Assembly (NCBI GenBank): GCA_903854075.1
Contig: CAINVI010000141.1
Coordinates: 1-5,269 of the forward strand
DNA length: 5,269 nt
Source of the DNA: Candidatus Pollutiaquabacter sp.
GTDB lineage: Bacteria; Bacteroidota; Bacteroidia; AKYH767-A; 2013-40CM-41-45
Direction of reading: 5' to 3'
Positions within the stretch are counted from its first letter, which is position 1. Each line of letters begins with the position of its first letter. A model generated the notes under the pieces. The model did not search any database, was not told the DNA's origin, and saw only the letters and a program-made list of their open reading frames with translations. Both the position numbers and the translations under genes were made by a program. Positions 1-5,269 of this stretch are shown one piece after another.

Positions 1-136
1 AATTGTGTCCAATAGAGGCATGAATGATGATCAAGTCGGTATCTGAATAATTGTCGCCTAAAGCGATTTCCAGGCACTCGGTAATGCCACGACGGGAATT
101 CACAATTCGCGTACTGGCGGAATGGAAGCTGAGCAT
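1..136 (-). CDS. FIST-domain sensory protein, N-terminal fragment (probable)
   Basis: Only the first 45 codons are inside the window; the gene continues past the left edge. The reading frame starts at ATG (complement of 134-136) and stays open to base 1. The peptide begins MLSFHSASTRIVNSRRGI, then has a helix-like stretch with ECLEIAL and a hydrophobic strand DLIIIHASIGHN. From memory of the family, an early Ser-Thr segment, an amphipathic helix and a D-L-hydrophobic-strand-A-S-x-x-H pattern match the start of FIST N domains, a sensory module thought to bind small ligands such as amino acids and often found near signalling genes. The same-strand gene upstream is an adenylate cyclase, which fits a signalling role. 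There is no clear Shine-Dalgarno sequence before the start. With so little sequence the family call is tentative, and whether a C-terminal FIST domain or another output follows cannot be seen. Confidence 0.55.
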   Translation of the reverse strand, partial: MLSFHSASTRIVNSRRGITECLEIALGDNYSDTDLIIIHASIGHN

Positions 137-376
137 AGTTGTTTTTGTTAATTAGTAGCTAAAAAACCCAAATACATGGGATAGTTCATCCCTTTTTGGT
201 TGATTTATGGGATATGACCACTAATATTTAACAAATATGTCATCTTTAAAAATGACTTATGTCAGAAAATCGAACTAAAACTTACAAAACAGTGGAAAAA
301 ACCGATAATTTGACAAAGAAATCTACTAAAAGGCTTGAAAAAGGTGATTACTTCAAAAATCGGACTGTATTTTCCC
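137..376. other. A+T-rich intergenic spacer between the cyclase stop and the FIST start
   Basis: This 240-bp gap separates two same-strand genes and is clearly more A+T-rich than its flanks. Besides the hairpin/T-tract at 161-201 it holds a direct repeat ATGGGATA at 176-183 and 207-214, with an inverted ATCCC (188-192) between the copies. It also holds a GTCAT...ATGAC inverted repeat (239-243 with 252-256) and another ATGAC at 214-218. On the minus strand there are one-mismatch versions of the Bacteroidota -7 box TAnnTTTG, such as TGTATTTG (175-168), but none has a TTG at the expected -33 spacing. No promoter is therefore called. A 67-codon plus-strand frame starting at 259 overlaps the cyclase 3' end and is not considered a gene. 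Confidence 0.6.
161..201 (-). terminator. Hairpin plus T-tract between the cyclase and FIST genes (possible terminator or attenuator)
   Basis: Read on the minus strand, GGGAT (192-188) and ATCCC (182-178) form a 5-bp stem with the 5-nt loop GAACT. An outer arm, AACC plus AAA (201-195), can pair with TTTGGGTT (172-165) with one bulged G. A run of six T follows at 166-161. This is the layout of an intrinsic terminator for leftward transcription out of the cyclase gene. It lies only about 25 bases before the FIST start codon, which is odd for a simple terminator and leaves little room for a downstream promoter, so an attenuator-like leader is an alternative. Stem strength is modest. Confidence 0.35.
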
Positions 377-1972
377 TTAGTCCCTGTTCACCTTCTTACT
401 TAACAAAATATGGCTTTCTACCAGTCCTTTACCTTTTAAATCAACGCTGCCTAATGATTTGAAATTATAATCATCACTCAACCGTATTTTAACAGCTTCG
501 GTTACGTGAATAACATCGGGTTGTCCGGATGATTCCATGCGACTGGCCGTATTGACGACATCTCCCCACAAATCGTAGCTATATTTTCGTTTTCCTACTA
601 CACCGGCTACCACGGTTCCTGTGTGAACACCGATCCGAATGTGTAAATCATAGCCGTTATCTCGTGAATATTTACGGATGGCCTCAATGGCTGCCAATGC
701 AAACTCCGCTACCTGCTGACAGTGTGTCGGACTCCGGTCAGGAACACCGCCAACCACCATGTAACAGTCGCCAATGGTTTTTATTTTTTCCAGATTAAAC
801 TGTTCCGCCAATTCATCAAATCTTCCGAAAATGTCGTTCAGCATATTTACCAGCTGACGCGGCGCCATCGTAGTCGACATTTGAGTAAACCCGACAATAT
901 CGGCGAAAAGTACAGTGACTTCCGGAAAGGTCTCTGCAATTTGTGCTTCCCCTTTTTTCAGACGGTCAGCAATCAATACCGGCAATATATTGTGCAAGAG
1001 TTTCTCGGAGTGTTCTTTTTGTTCGGAGATTGATTCAGCAAAGGCTTCGCTTTCGGATAATTTTTTTTCCGTCGCCGTTAATGCACCTGCTAATTGAGCG
1101 GTCATACCATCAATAGCAACAGACAATCTACCCAACTCATCGTTACGCTGGTCATTGATGCGTGTTTCCAGATGACCTTCGGTAATGGCTTGAACACTGT
1201 CCATCAATTTTCTTCCGCGTACCAACAGTTGTCGATAAAGTAGGAATGCAAAACCAATGAAGCATAGCAGCATGATGGCTGATGAAATTACCAAGAGTAG
1301 CAATAAATGGTCAGCTTGTTGATTCAATACCGTGGATTCTTCGTCAGAGCGTTGCTGTAATAGCACCAGGAATTTTCCAATAGGCTGCATGATTGCTGCT
1401 TTGAAGTGATGGTAGCTTCTTCCGTGCAACTGTTCTATGGCCCGAATACGGTCGGGGTGTGTAAGCCATTGCGGGTCACCCTTTGCGATAAGCGCCTGAA
1501 CACTATTCATGGCTTCGTCTTCCAATCGGACGAGGTCGTTGGAAAGGTTTTGTGCATCTTTTAATAAAGCGAATTCACGAAGCGTGATGCCGGCTTCCTG
1601 CATACGTTCGTCCAGCGAAACGCCTTCTCCGGACATGACGGGTGGTGCCACCAGACTGTCGGCCAGCAAATTCCAGTACACCGGACTGTAATTTACTGGT
1701 GTGGGAATTTTTCCGTTACGGATGTCCAGTAATTGATTGTAGTAATTTCGAAAACGAATATCGCCTGTAGCTACATACGTTCTTGCAAATCTTGTAAGCA
1801 TTTCGGAAGAGCGTAGTAACTCTTCTGCCAAAATATAAGAAGTGAAACGCCTATTTTCAGCGACCTCAACCTTTTGGGTAGTTTCATTAAGAAGTACAGC
1901 GGTGAAGGTAATGGTGCCTGCTAATGGCAATGAAATGCAAGCGAAAAGTAATAACAGACGTTTTAAGCTCAT
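377..1972 (-). CDS. Membrane-anchored class III adenylate cyclase with extracytoplasmic sensor and HAMP domain
   Basis: The 531-residue protein should make cAMP from ATP on the cytoplasmic face of the inner membrane, under control of an external sensor. Layout: TM1 at about 7-28; extracytoplasmic region about 29-221, largely helical; TM2 about 222-247; HAMP about 248-300 (DELGRLSVAIDGM is typical of its second helix); coiled linker about 300-325; cyclase-transducer-like LLHNILPVLIADRLKKGE at 325-342; catalytic domain about 350-527. Catalytic residues appear complete: metal-binding D358 (FADIVGFT) and D402 (KTIGD), adenine-selecting K398 and D467 (YDLWGD), and transition-state N474 and R478 (VNTASRM). 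Guanylate cyclases would carry E and C at the two specificity positions, so ATP is the expected substrate. The sensor region contains RTYVATGD followed by YYNQLLDIRNGK and YW, a pattern I recall from sensor regions of other bacterial signalling proteins; its ligand is unknown. The gene starts 64 bp after the tcdA stop, so cotranscription is possible but not shown. ATG start, TAA stop. Confidence 0.93.
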   Translation of the reverse strand: MSLKRLLLLFACISLPLAGTITFTAVLLNETTQKVEVAENRRFTSYILAEELLRSSEMLTRFARTYVATGDIRFRNYYNQLLDIRNGKIPTPVNYSPVYWNLLADSLVAPPVMSGEGVSLDERMQEAGITLREFALLKDAQNLSNDLVRLEDEAMNSVQALIAKGDPQWLTHPDRIRAIEQLHGRSYHHFKAAIMQPIGKFLVLLQQRSDEESTVLNQQADHLLLLLVISSAIMLLCFIGFAFLLYRQLLVRGRKLMDSVQAITEGHLETRINDQRNDELGRLSVAIDGMTAQLAGALTATEKKLSESEAFAESISEQKEHSEKLLHNILPVLIADRLKKGEAQIAETFPEVTVLFADIVGFTQMSTTMAPRQLVNMLNDIFGRFDELAEQFNLEKIKTIGDCYMVVGGVPDRSPTHCQQVAEFALAAIEAIRKYSRDNGYDLHIRIGVHTGTVVAGVVGKRKYSYDLWGDVVNTASRMESSGQPDVIHVTEAVKIRLSDDYNFKSLGSVDLKGKGLVESHILLSKKVNRD

Positions 1973-2036
1973 GACTGTCGCGTAGGGTTTAGGGCAAGAT
2001 ACTGATTAAAACGTTTATCGCAGTCTCAACGACGGA

Positions 2037-2762
2037 TCAACTGGATTTCATGAGTGCCCGGATGGCCACGGAAGCAGTTACTGCCCCGAAGGTTGCGGGC
2101 ATATACGATATTGTTCCATACGCCGATTTCTTGTAATTCTTGCCATCGGTCAGCATAAGACTTTCTTTGATTGGTAACTCCGGACTGAACACGGTTTTAA
2201 TACCCTTGTAGATGCCGTGGTTGCGGAGATTTTTCCGGATTTGCTGGGCAAATGGGCAATTGTATGTTTTTGAAATATCAACTACCCGCAGTTGCGTCGG
2301 GTCCACTTTGGCACCTGCGCCCATACTGCTGACGAGCGGTATTTTACTGTTGAACGCCATTCGGATAAACGTGATTTTCGGCGTGATACTATCAATAGCA
2401 TCAATCAGGAAATCGGGACGTTTTTCCAATTGTGTTTGCACCATTTCCGGATTGACGAATTCCTGAACCACGTGCAGCGTAAGTTCCGGATTAATAGCAA
2501 GCAGCCGCTCAGCCATGATCTGCACTTTGGGTTGGCCATGATTGGTTGACAAAGCCGGCAGTTGACGGTTACGGTTAGTCGGATCTACCACATCGCCATC
2601 GATGATGGTCATTTCACCGACACCCGCACGAGCGATGAATTCGGCGGCAAATGAGCCAACGCCGCCCATGCCAACTACCATGACATGTTTTCGGGTAAGT
2701 GTTTGTAGCGCCTCGTCGCCGATCAGGAGACTTGTACGCGATAGCCAGGATAAATCATTCAT
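2037..2762 (-). CDS. tcdA: tRNA threonylcarbamoyladenosine dehydratase (TcdA/CsdL-type, ThiF/E1 family)
   Basis: TcdA uses ATP to cyclise the t6A side chain at position 37 of ANN-decoding tRNAs, giving the hydantoin form ct6A. The 241-residue protein has the E1-like fold signature: nucleotide-binding GMGGVG at 31-36, the acidic strand end IIDGD (53-57), NRNRQ at 63-67, the DAID loop at 121-124, and SSMGAGAKVDPTQLRVVDISKT around 145-166, which matches the TcdA-specific GGAGGQIDPTQ block of E. coli. The C-terminal YGTISYMPATFGAVTASVAIR corresponds to the family's final helix region. E. coli TcdA is slightly longer (268 residues). An upstream ATG at 2801 would add 13 residues lying wholly within tatD. 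I prefer the ATG at 2762 because the homologues align from about there and because it overlaps the tatD stop as ATGAATGA, a classic coupling arrangement. No second ThiF-type partner domain is present. Confidence 0.9.
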   Translation of the reverse strand: MNDLSWLSRTSLLIGDEALQTLTRKHVMVVGMGGVGSFAAEFIARAGVGEMTIIDGDVVDPTNRNRQLPALSTNHGQPKVQIMAERLLAINPELTLHVVQEFVNPEMVQTQLEKRPDFLIDAIDSITPKITFIRMAFNSKIPLVSSMGAGAKVDPTQLRVVDISKTYNCPFAQQIRKNLRNHGIYKGIKTVFSPELPIKESLMLTDGKNYKKSAYGTISYMPATFGAVTASVAIRALMKSS

Positions 2763-3429
2763 GGGCGGTAAAAATACGATCTCCGAAGACTCGTTGAACA
2801 TTGTTCAGTATTTCGCGGTAAAGTAAATCAATACTGATTCTTTTTGCCTCCGCAGCGAGTTGGTAAATCGTTGAAATAGGGAGCTGGCTGTTATCGGTTT
2901 CCAGGAAAATCCGGTTGAGCGGACATTGTAGGAACACAGCAGTTGTTTTTTCGTCGGCGAGGTGTTTTCCGAACGAAAGGTAATAGCCACAGGAGAGGAT
3001 GCGGTCGGCAGTCGATTGGTTTTTAGCGAAGCCGTGAAAAATCACGGGAACTTTACCGTTGATCCTTTGGTTCAGCAATTGAAGCGTTTCCTCGAAGGCA
3101 CGAACGCAGTGGATGATTAATGGTTTTCCGGTTTCAACGGCCAGATCCATTTGTAAGCTAAAGTAGTGAGACTGTAATTCGAAATCTGTTTCGCAAGCCT
3201 TGTCAAGACCGCATTCGCCGATGGCGATAATGTTAGTTTGTTGAACAGCCGTTTTCAAATTATGAAACGCTGCTTCTGCTGTAGATGCTTGCAAATGCCA
3301 GGGATGCAGTCCGACAGAGAGGAATTCGTAATCCGGCAGGCGATTGAAATCCGAGTTGACATTTACAATCGTGCGCGATGCAGGTAGTTTTCCTACGTGG
3401 TGTGAATGAATGTCAAAGTAAGTGTTCAC
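2755..3429 (-). CDS. TatD-family metal-dependent hydrolase/deoxyribonuclease, short form
   Basis: This is a cytoplasmic TIM-barrel amidohydrolase-like enzyme. Family members are metal-dependent nucleases or hydrolases, and the natural substrate of this copy is unknown. Of the usual metal ligands, the following are visible in 224 residues: the D-x-H-x-H motif (D6, H8, H10), E72 in IGECGLD, H107 in PLIIHC, H132 in IFHGF, and the C-terminal D179 in LETD. The GLHPW block (40-44) is also typical. At 224 residues it is shorter than E. coli TatD (about 260), as short TatD forms in Bacteroidota often are. The start is GTG (complement of 3427-3429), giving MNTYFDIHSHH. The frame is open a further 29 codons upstream but contains no ATG, and the family normally begins two to five residues before DIH, so GTG is the best start. 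Its TGA stop overlaps the tcdA start by 8 bp, so the two are very likely cotranscribed. Confidence 0.9.
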   Translation of the reverse strand: MNTYFDIHSHHVGKLPASRTIVNVNSDFNRLPDYEFLSVGLHPWHLQASTAEAAFHNLKTAVQQTNIIAIGECGLDKACETDFELQSHYFSLQMDLAVETGKPLIIHCVRAFEETLQLLNQRINGKVPVIFHGFAKNQSTADRILSCGYYLSFGKHLADEKTTAVFLQCPLNRIFLETDNSQLPISTIYQLAAEAKRISIDLLYREILNNVQRVFGDRIFTAHE

Positions 3430-3542
3430 GTGATGGGCGATGGGATGTTTTACATTGAAGGGAGAATAGCAATTGGCGGAAGATCGCTGCTCATTACTAG
3501 TTTGAAGGTTTCAATTAAAAGGATTGGCCAATTGGTAGGTTG
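3430..3542. other. Spacer between the HxlR gene and tatD with overlapping palindromes
   Basis: This 113-bp gap holds a perfect 10-bp palindrome ATTGGCCAAT (3523-3532) overlapping a second, CCAATTGG (3528-3535). A related CAATTGGC lies at 3470-3477. The palindromes sit just after the HxlR stop and upstream of tatD, where a regulator site or weak structure could lie, but there is no T-tract to support a terminator. I found no convincing -33/-7 pair for tatD. Whether tatD-tcdA has its own promoter here or is read through from the HxlR gene is open. Confidence 0.35.
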
Positions 3543-3869
3543 TCAAACTGCAAATTCCTGGCCCCATTTATAAAGGGAATGGATACTTGGTAATAGTTTT
3601 TTTCCTTTTACGGTAAGAGCGTATTCAACAGTAGGTGGCACGGTTGCAAATACTTTGCGCGTGATAATTCCGTTTGCCTCCATGTTTTTCAATTCCTTCA
3701 CCAACATTCGGGTGTTGATTCCTTCTATCGATCTTTCAACTTCCTTAAACCGCATTTTGCCTTTGGATAAATTATAAATGATTGGCATGGCCCATTTGCC
3801 ACCAATTATGTCCAATACGTCCTTTAGACTGCATGTTTTTTGCGAAGGGATGGTTTTATTTTTTGACAT
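3543..3869 (-). CDS. HxlR-family winged-helix transcriptional regulator
   Basis: The 108-residue protein is a small cytoplasmic DNA-binding regulator of the HxlR (DUF24) group, which binds as a dimer and often represses a divergent gene. The family core is clear: CSLKDVLDIIGGKWAMPIIY (13-32), the recognition-helix region MRFKEVERSIEGINTRMLVKEL (39-60), then the wing NGIITRKVF...VEYALTVKGKKL (66-92) and a C-terminal dimerisation helix ending YKWGQEFAV. Length is typical. Its only cysteine, C13, lies just before the first core helix, where redox-responsive members such as Bacillus YodB and HypR carry their sensing cysteine, so a thiol, quinone or aldehyde signal is a reasonable inference. The gene diverges from the 90-residue gene at 4100, with a 230-bp shared control region full of TTACT/AGTAA half-sites. 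ATG start, TGA stop; no Shine-Dalgarno sequence. Confidence 0.92.
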   Translation of the reverse strand: MSKNKTIPSQKTCSLKDVLDIIGGKWAMPIIYNLSKGKMRFKEVERSIEGINTRMLVKELKNMEANGIITRKVFATVPPTVEYALTVKGKKLLPSIHSLYKWGQEFAV

Positions 3870-3891
3870 AACGTATTGATTATGTTAATTG

Positions 3892-3946
3892 CTTTACTAA
3901 AGGTTACTAGTATACAAATGATTAACTACTTACTAAAGTAAAGTAA
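3892..3946. promoter_or_regulatory. Candidate HxlR operator: cluster of TTACT/AGTAA half-sites
   Basis: Within 55 bp there are three TTACT copies (3894-3898, 3904-3908, 3930-3934) and two AGTAA copies (3937-3941, 3942-3946). They form an odd palindrome CTTTA-C-TAAAG (3892-3902), the palindrome TACTAGTA (3905-3912) and the inverted repeat TTACT-AA-AGTAA (3930-3941). TTACTAAAG is directly repeated at 3894-3902 and 3930-3938, 36 bp apart. Short A+T-rich inverted repeats in the shared promoter region are what HxlR regulators are known to bind, and this block lies between the two divergent genes. Binding by this protein is inferred from position. Confidence 0.55.
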
Positions 3947-3952
3947 TATACC

Positions 3953-3960
3953 TACTTTTA
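3953..3960 (+). promoter_or_regulatory. Possible -7 element for the gene at 4100
   Basis: TACTTTTA matches the Bacteroidota -7 consensus TAnnTTTG at all but the last fixed base and lies directly downstream of the half-site cluster, where bound repressor could block it. There is no TTG at the usual -33 distance, so the call is weak. If it is used, the transcript would have a leader of roughly 130 nt. Confidence 0.25.
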
Positions 3961-4099
3961 CAAATCAAATAAGAACGGGAGGAATCGAAACGGCCTGAGT
4001 CTTTCGAAATCTATTGCACGGGCTGATTGACCATGTACCGAGGCAAAGATCAGGGAAACATAGATTATTTATTCTTAATATTCTTAAACAATTAAACCG

Positions 4100-4372
4100 A
4101 TGAACAGAATACTTGTAGTACTCACTATTGATACAGAAAATCTTCCAAGTAATTTTCCTCAAATACTGCAGCACGAACGTGAGGTAGTAGCGCAGTGGAA
4201 AAAAGAAGGAATTTTAGAGCAACTGTTTTTAAGGCCCACCAAAAATGGTGCGGTACTTATTCTTAAAGATATCGATGAGGCAAAGGCAAATGAGTTGATT
4301 AAAACACTTCCATTTTACGCCATTAAAAAATCCATAGAGGTATTACCACTTATTAAAGATTCGGAAATCTAG
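4100..4372 (+). CDS. Small muconolactone-isomerase-like / dimeric alpha-beta barrel protein, function unknown
   Basis: The 90-residue soluble protein has no signal peptide or membrane segment. It opens with a beta strand MNRILVVLTI, followed by a helix with LPSNFPQILQHEREVVAQWKKEGILEQLFLRP (15-46), a strand GAVLILKDIDEAKANELIKTLPF (50-72) and a last strand KKSIEVLPLI (76-85). This order, and the W-x-x-G-x-x-x-x-x-x-x-R-P and L-P-F blocks, resemble small proteins of the muconolactone delta-isomerase/YciI-like ferredoxin-fold group, which act as homodimers. True muconolactone isomerases belong to catechol breakdown, and no other gene of that pathway is here, so the enzymatic role is not assigned. 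It is the only rightward gene, divergent from the HxlR gene and probably its target. Composition is more A+T-rich than mnmE or tatD. It starts with ATG and stops at TAG inside the start of a hairpin. Confidence 0.7.
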   Translation: MNRILVVLTIDTENLPSNFPQILQHEREVVAQWKKEGILEQLFLRPTKNGAVLILKDIDEAKANELIKTLPFYAIKKSIEVLPLIKDSEI

Positions 4373-4385
4373 TCGCCAAGCGACT
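4371..4385. terminator. Perfect 6-bp hairpin at the convergent gene junction
   Basis: AGTCGC (4371-4376), loop CAA, GCGACT (4380-4385) is a perfect inverted repeat that begins inside the TAG stop of the 4100-4372 gene. The following plus-strand bases are only moderately T-rich (TTTGGTTGTATTTT from 4393), with no immediate T-run, so efficient intrinsic termination is uncertain. The position, in a 55-bp gap between two genes ending toward each other, favours a transcript-end or 3'-protecting structure. Confidence 0.4.
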
Positions 4386-4427
4386 TCAATCACTTTGGTT
4401 GTATTTTCTGACTTTTGTTTTCGATAA

Positions 4428-5269
4428 TTACTTGCCAATACAAAACTTAGAGAAAATCGTATCCAATAAGTCTTCGTTGGAAATCTCTCCGGTAATCATT
4501 CCCAGGTGATGCAAGGCATAACGCAGATCGCCGGCGATGAAATCATTGGTTACGTTAGTAGCTAATCCTTGTTCAACCCTGGACAGCGCTTCATCGGTTT
4601 GTTTTAATTCGGCGGCGTGCCGTGCATTGGTAACAATGGTATCGCCACTGGCTATTTCTCCCGTACGGAAACGTTGCATCAGCGAGTTACGTAACGCATC
4701 GAGATTGGTTCTTTCCTTGGCAGAGACCAGTATGATATTTTCTATGCCTTTAAATTCATCTTCAAGTTGTTCCACCGATTGGTGGTCAATTTTATTACCT
4801 ACAGGAAGAAGTACAAATGCAGGGTCTATTTCACGGCGCAATTGATCCAGTGTTTGTTGCAATTCTCCGGAGGAAGATTCATTCACATCGAACAGATAAA
4901 TAATCACTGGGCTCTGCCGGATTTTTTCAAAGGTGCGGTCCACACCAATTTGTTCTATAGCATCCGTGGTTTCTCGAATACCGGCCGTGTCAATGAACCG
5001 GAATTTTACTCCTCCCATCGTGATCTCCTCTTCAATGGTATCACGTGTAGTGCCTGCAATTTCACTTACAATGGCGCGCTCTTCGTTGAGCAACGCGTTA
5101 AGCAGTGTGGATTTGCCGGCGTTCGGCTTTCCGGCAATGACTACCGGAATACCATTCTTGACTACATTTCCCAACGTAAACGAATCAATCAACGATTGAA
5201 CGGTACTGCGCAATCGTTGTACCGATTCTTTCAGCTGCTGCCGGTTGGCGAATTCAACATCTTCTTCTG
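4428..5269 (-). CDS. mnmE: tRNA modification GTPase MnmE, C-terminal part
   Basis: MnmE with MnmG installs the cmnm5 group on wobble U34 of certain tRNAs. The window contains the last 279 codons; the N-terminal folate-binding domain and start lie beyond the right edge. The frame runs from the edge through EEDVEFANRQQLKESVQRL (helical domain) into the inserted G domain: G1 GKPNAGKST (46-54 of the fragment), G2 GTTRD (72-76), G3 DTAG (93-96), G4 NKID (158-161) and G5 SAK (182-184). The helical domain then resumes and ends in SEISNEDLL-like TGEISNEDLLDTIFSKFCIGK; the terminal FCIGK with its conserved Cys (276) is diagnostic. All motifs look intact. There is no true start inside the window; a TTG at 5213 is just an internal Leu codon. 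TAA stop. Confidence 0.97.
   Translation of the reverse strand, partial: EEDVEFANRQQLKESVQRLRSTVQSLIDSFTLGNVVKNGIPVVIAGKPNAGKSTLLNALLNEERAIVSEIAGTTRDTIEEEITMGGVKFRFIDTAGIRETTDAIEQIGVDRTFEKIRQSPVIIYLFDVNESSSGELQQTLDQLRREIDPAFVLLPVGNKIDHQSVEQLEDEFKGIENIILVSAKERTNLDALRNSLMQRFRTGEIASGDTIVTNARHAAELKQTDEALSRVEQGLATNVTNDFIAGDLRYALHHLGMITGEISNEDLLDTIFSKFCIGK

Noticed and set aside
259..462. 67-codon plus-strand frame starting in the spacer left of the cyclase
   Set aside because: It overlaps the 3' end of the cyclase on the opposite strand, has low-complexity Lys/Thr-rich content, resembles no family I know and lies in A+T-rich spacer DNA where chance frames are common.
722..1097. Two plus-strand frames of 103 and 60 codons inside the cyclase gene
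   Set aside because: They are antisense shadows of the conserved catalytic and linker regions; the minus-strand frame carries all recognisable motifs.
1973..2036. Promoter for the cyclase in the 64-bp gap after tcdA
   Set aside because: No TTG/TAnnTTTG pair with suitable spacing is visible, so neither an independent promoter nor an operon can be asserted.
2212..2549. Plus-strand frames of 84 and 85 codons within tcdA
   Set aside because: Antisense to a well-conserved enzyme, with no protein features of their own.
2763..2801. Longer tcdA start at 2801
   Set aside because: The 13 added residues lie inside tatD and exceed the expected family N-terminus; the ATGAATGA overlap start at 2762 is better supported.
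3965..4174. 69-codon minus-strand frame across the leader and start of the 4100 gene
   Set aside because: It overlaps the start of the better-supported plus-strand gene, and its Cys/Ile/Asn-rich peptide looks like translated non-coding DNA.
4537..5199. Plus-strand frames of 102 and 88 codons antisense to mnmE
   Set aside because: Ser-rich shadows of the MnmE G domain.
5211..5213. TTG as a start for the mnmE fragment
   Set aside because: The frame is open to the window edge and the upstream residues continue the MnmE helical domain, so this is an internal Leu codon.

Overview
The window looks like a chromosomal stretch from a member of the Bacteroidota. The protein sequences read most like that phylum (a short TatD, TcdA next to TatD, a TM-HAMP class III cyclase), and no gene shows a convincing Shine-Dalgarno sequence. 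The order Bacteroidales/Marinilabiliales is a guess only. Six of the seven genes run leftward (minus strand). One short gene, at 4100-4372, runs rightward.

Right edge to left: the window opens inside mnmE (4428-5269, minus; the 3' two-thirds of a tRNA-modification GTPase). A small, more A+T-rich island follows. It holds a divergent pair, a HxlR-family regulator (3543-3869, minus) and a 90-residue protein resembling the muconolactone-isomerase/dimeric alpha-beta barrel group (4100-4372, plus). The 230-bp space between them carries a tight cluster of TTACT/AGTAA half-sites, the best operator candidate in the window. A compact hairpin sits where the rightward gene meets the end of mnmE.

Next come tatD (2755-3429, GTG start) and tcdA (2037-2762), joined by an 8-bp overlap, ATGAATGA, that implies translational coupling. 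After a 64-bp gap lies a membrane-anchored class III adenylate cyclase (377-1972): TM, extracytoplasmic sensor, TM, HAMP, coiled linker and an apparently intact catalytic domain with ATP-type specificity residues. A 240-bp non-coding spacer with alternative hairpins then leads to the N-terminus of a probable FIST sensory-domain protein that runs off the left edge (1-136).

Two themes emerge. One is housekeeping: mnmE and tcdA both modify tRNA near the anticodon, and tatD is a metal-dependent hydrolase/nuclease. The other is signalling: the cyclase and FIST genes may form a sensory cAMP module, and the HxlR pair looks like a self-contained stress-responsive unit. I see no mobile element, CRISPR array, tRNA or rRNA. 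No clearly new system is evident. The points most worth a second look are the HxlR operator cluster and its small partner, the cyclase sensor domain with its FIST neighbour, and the folded leader ahead of the FIST gene.
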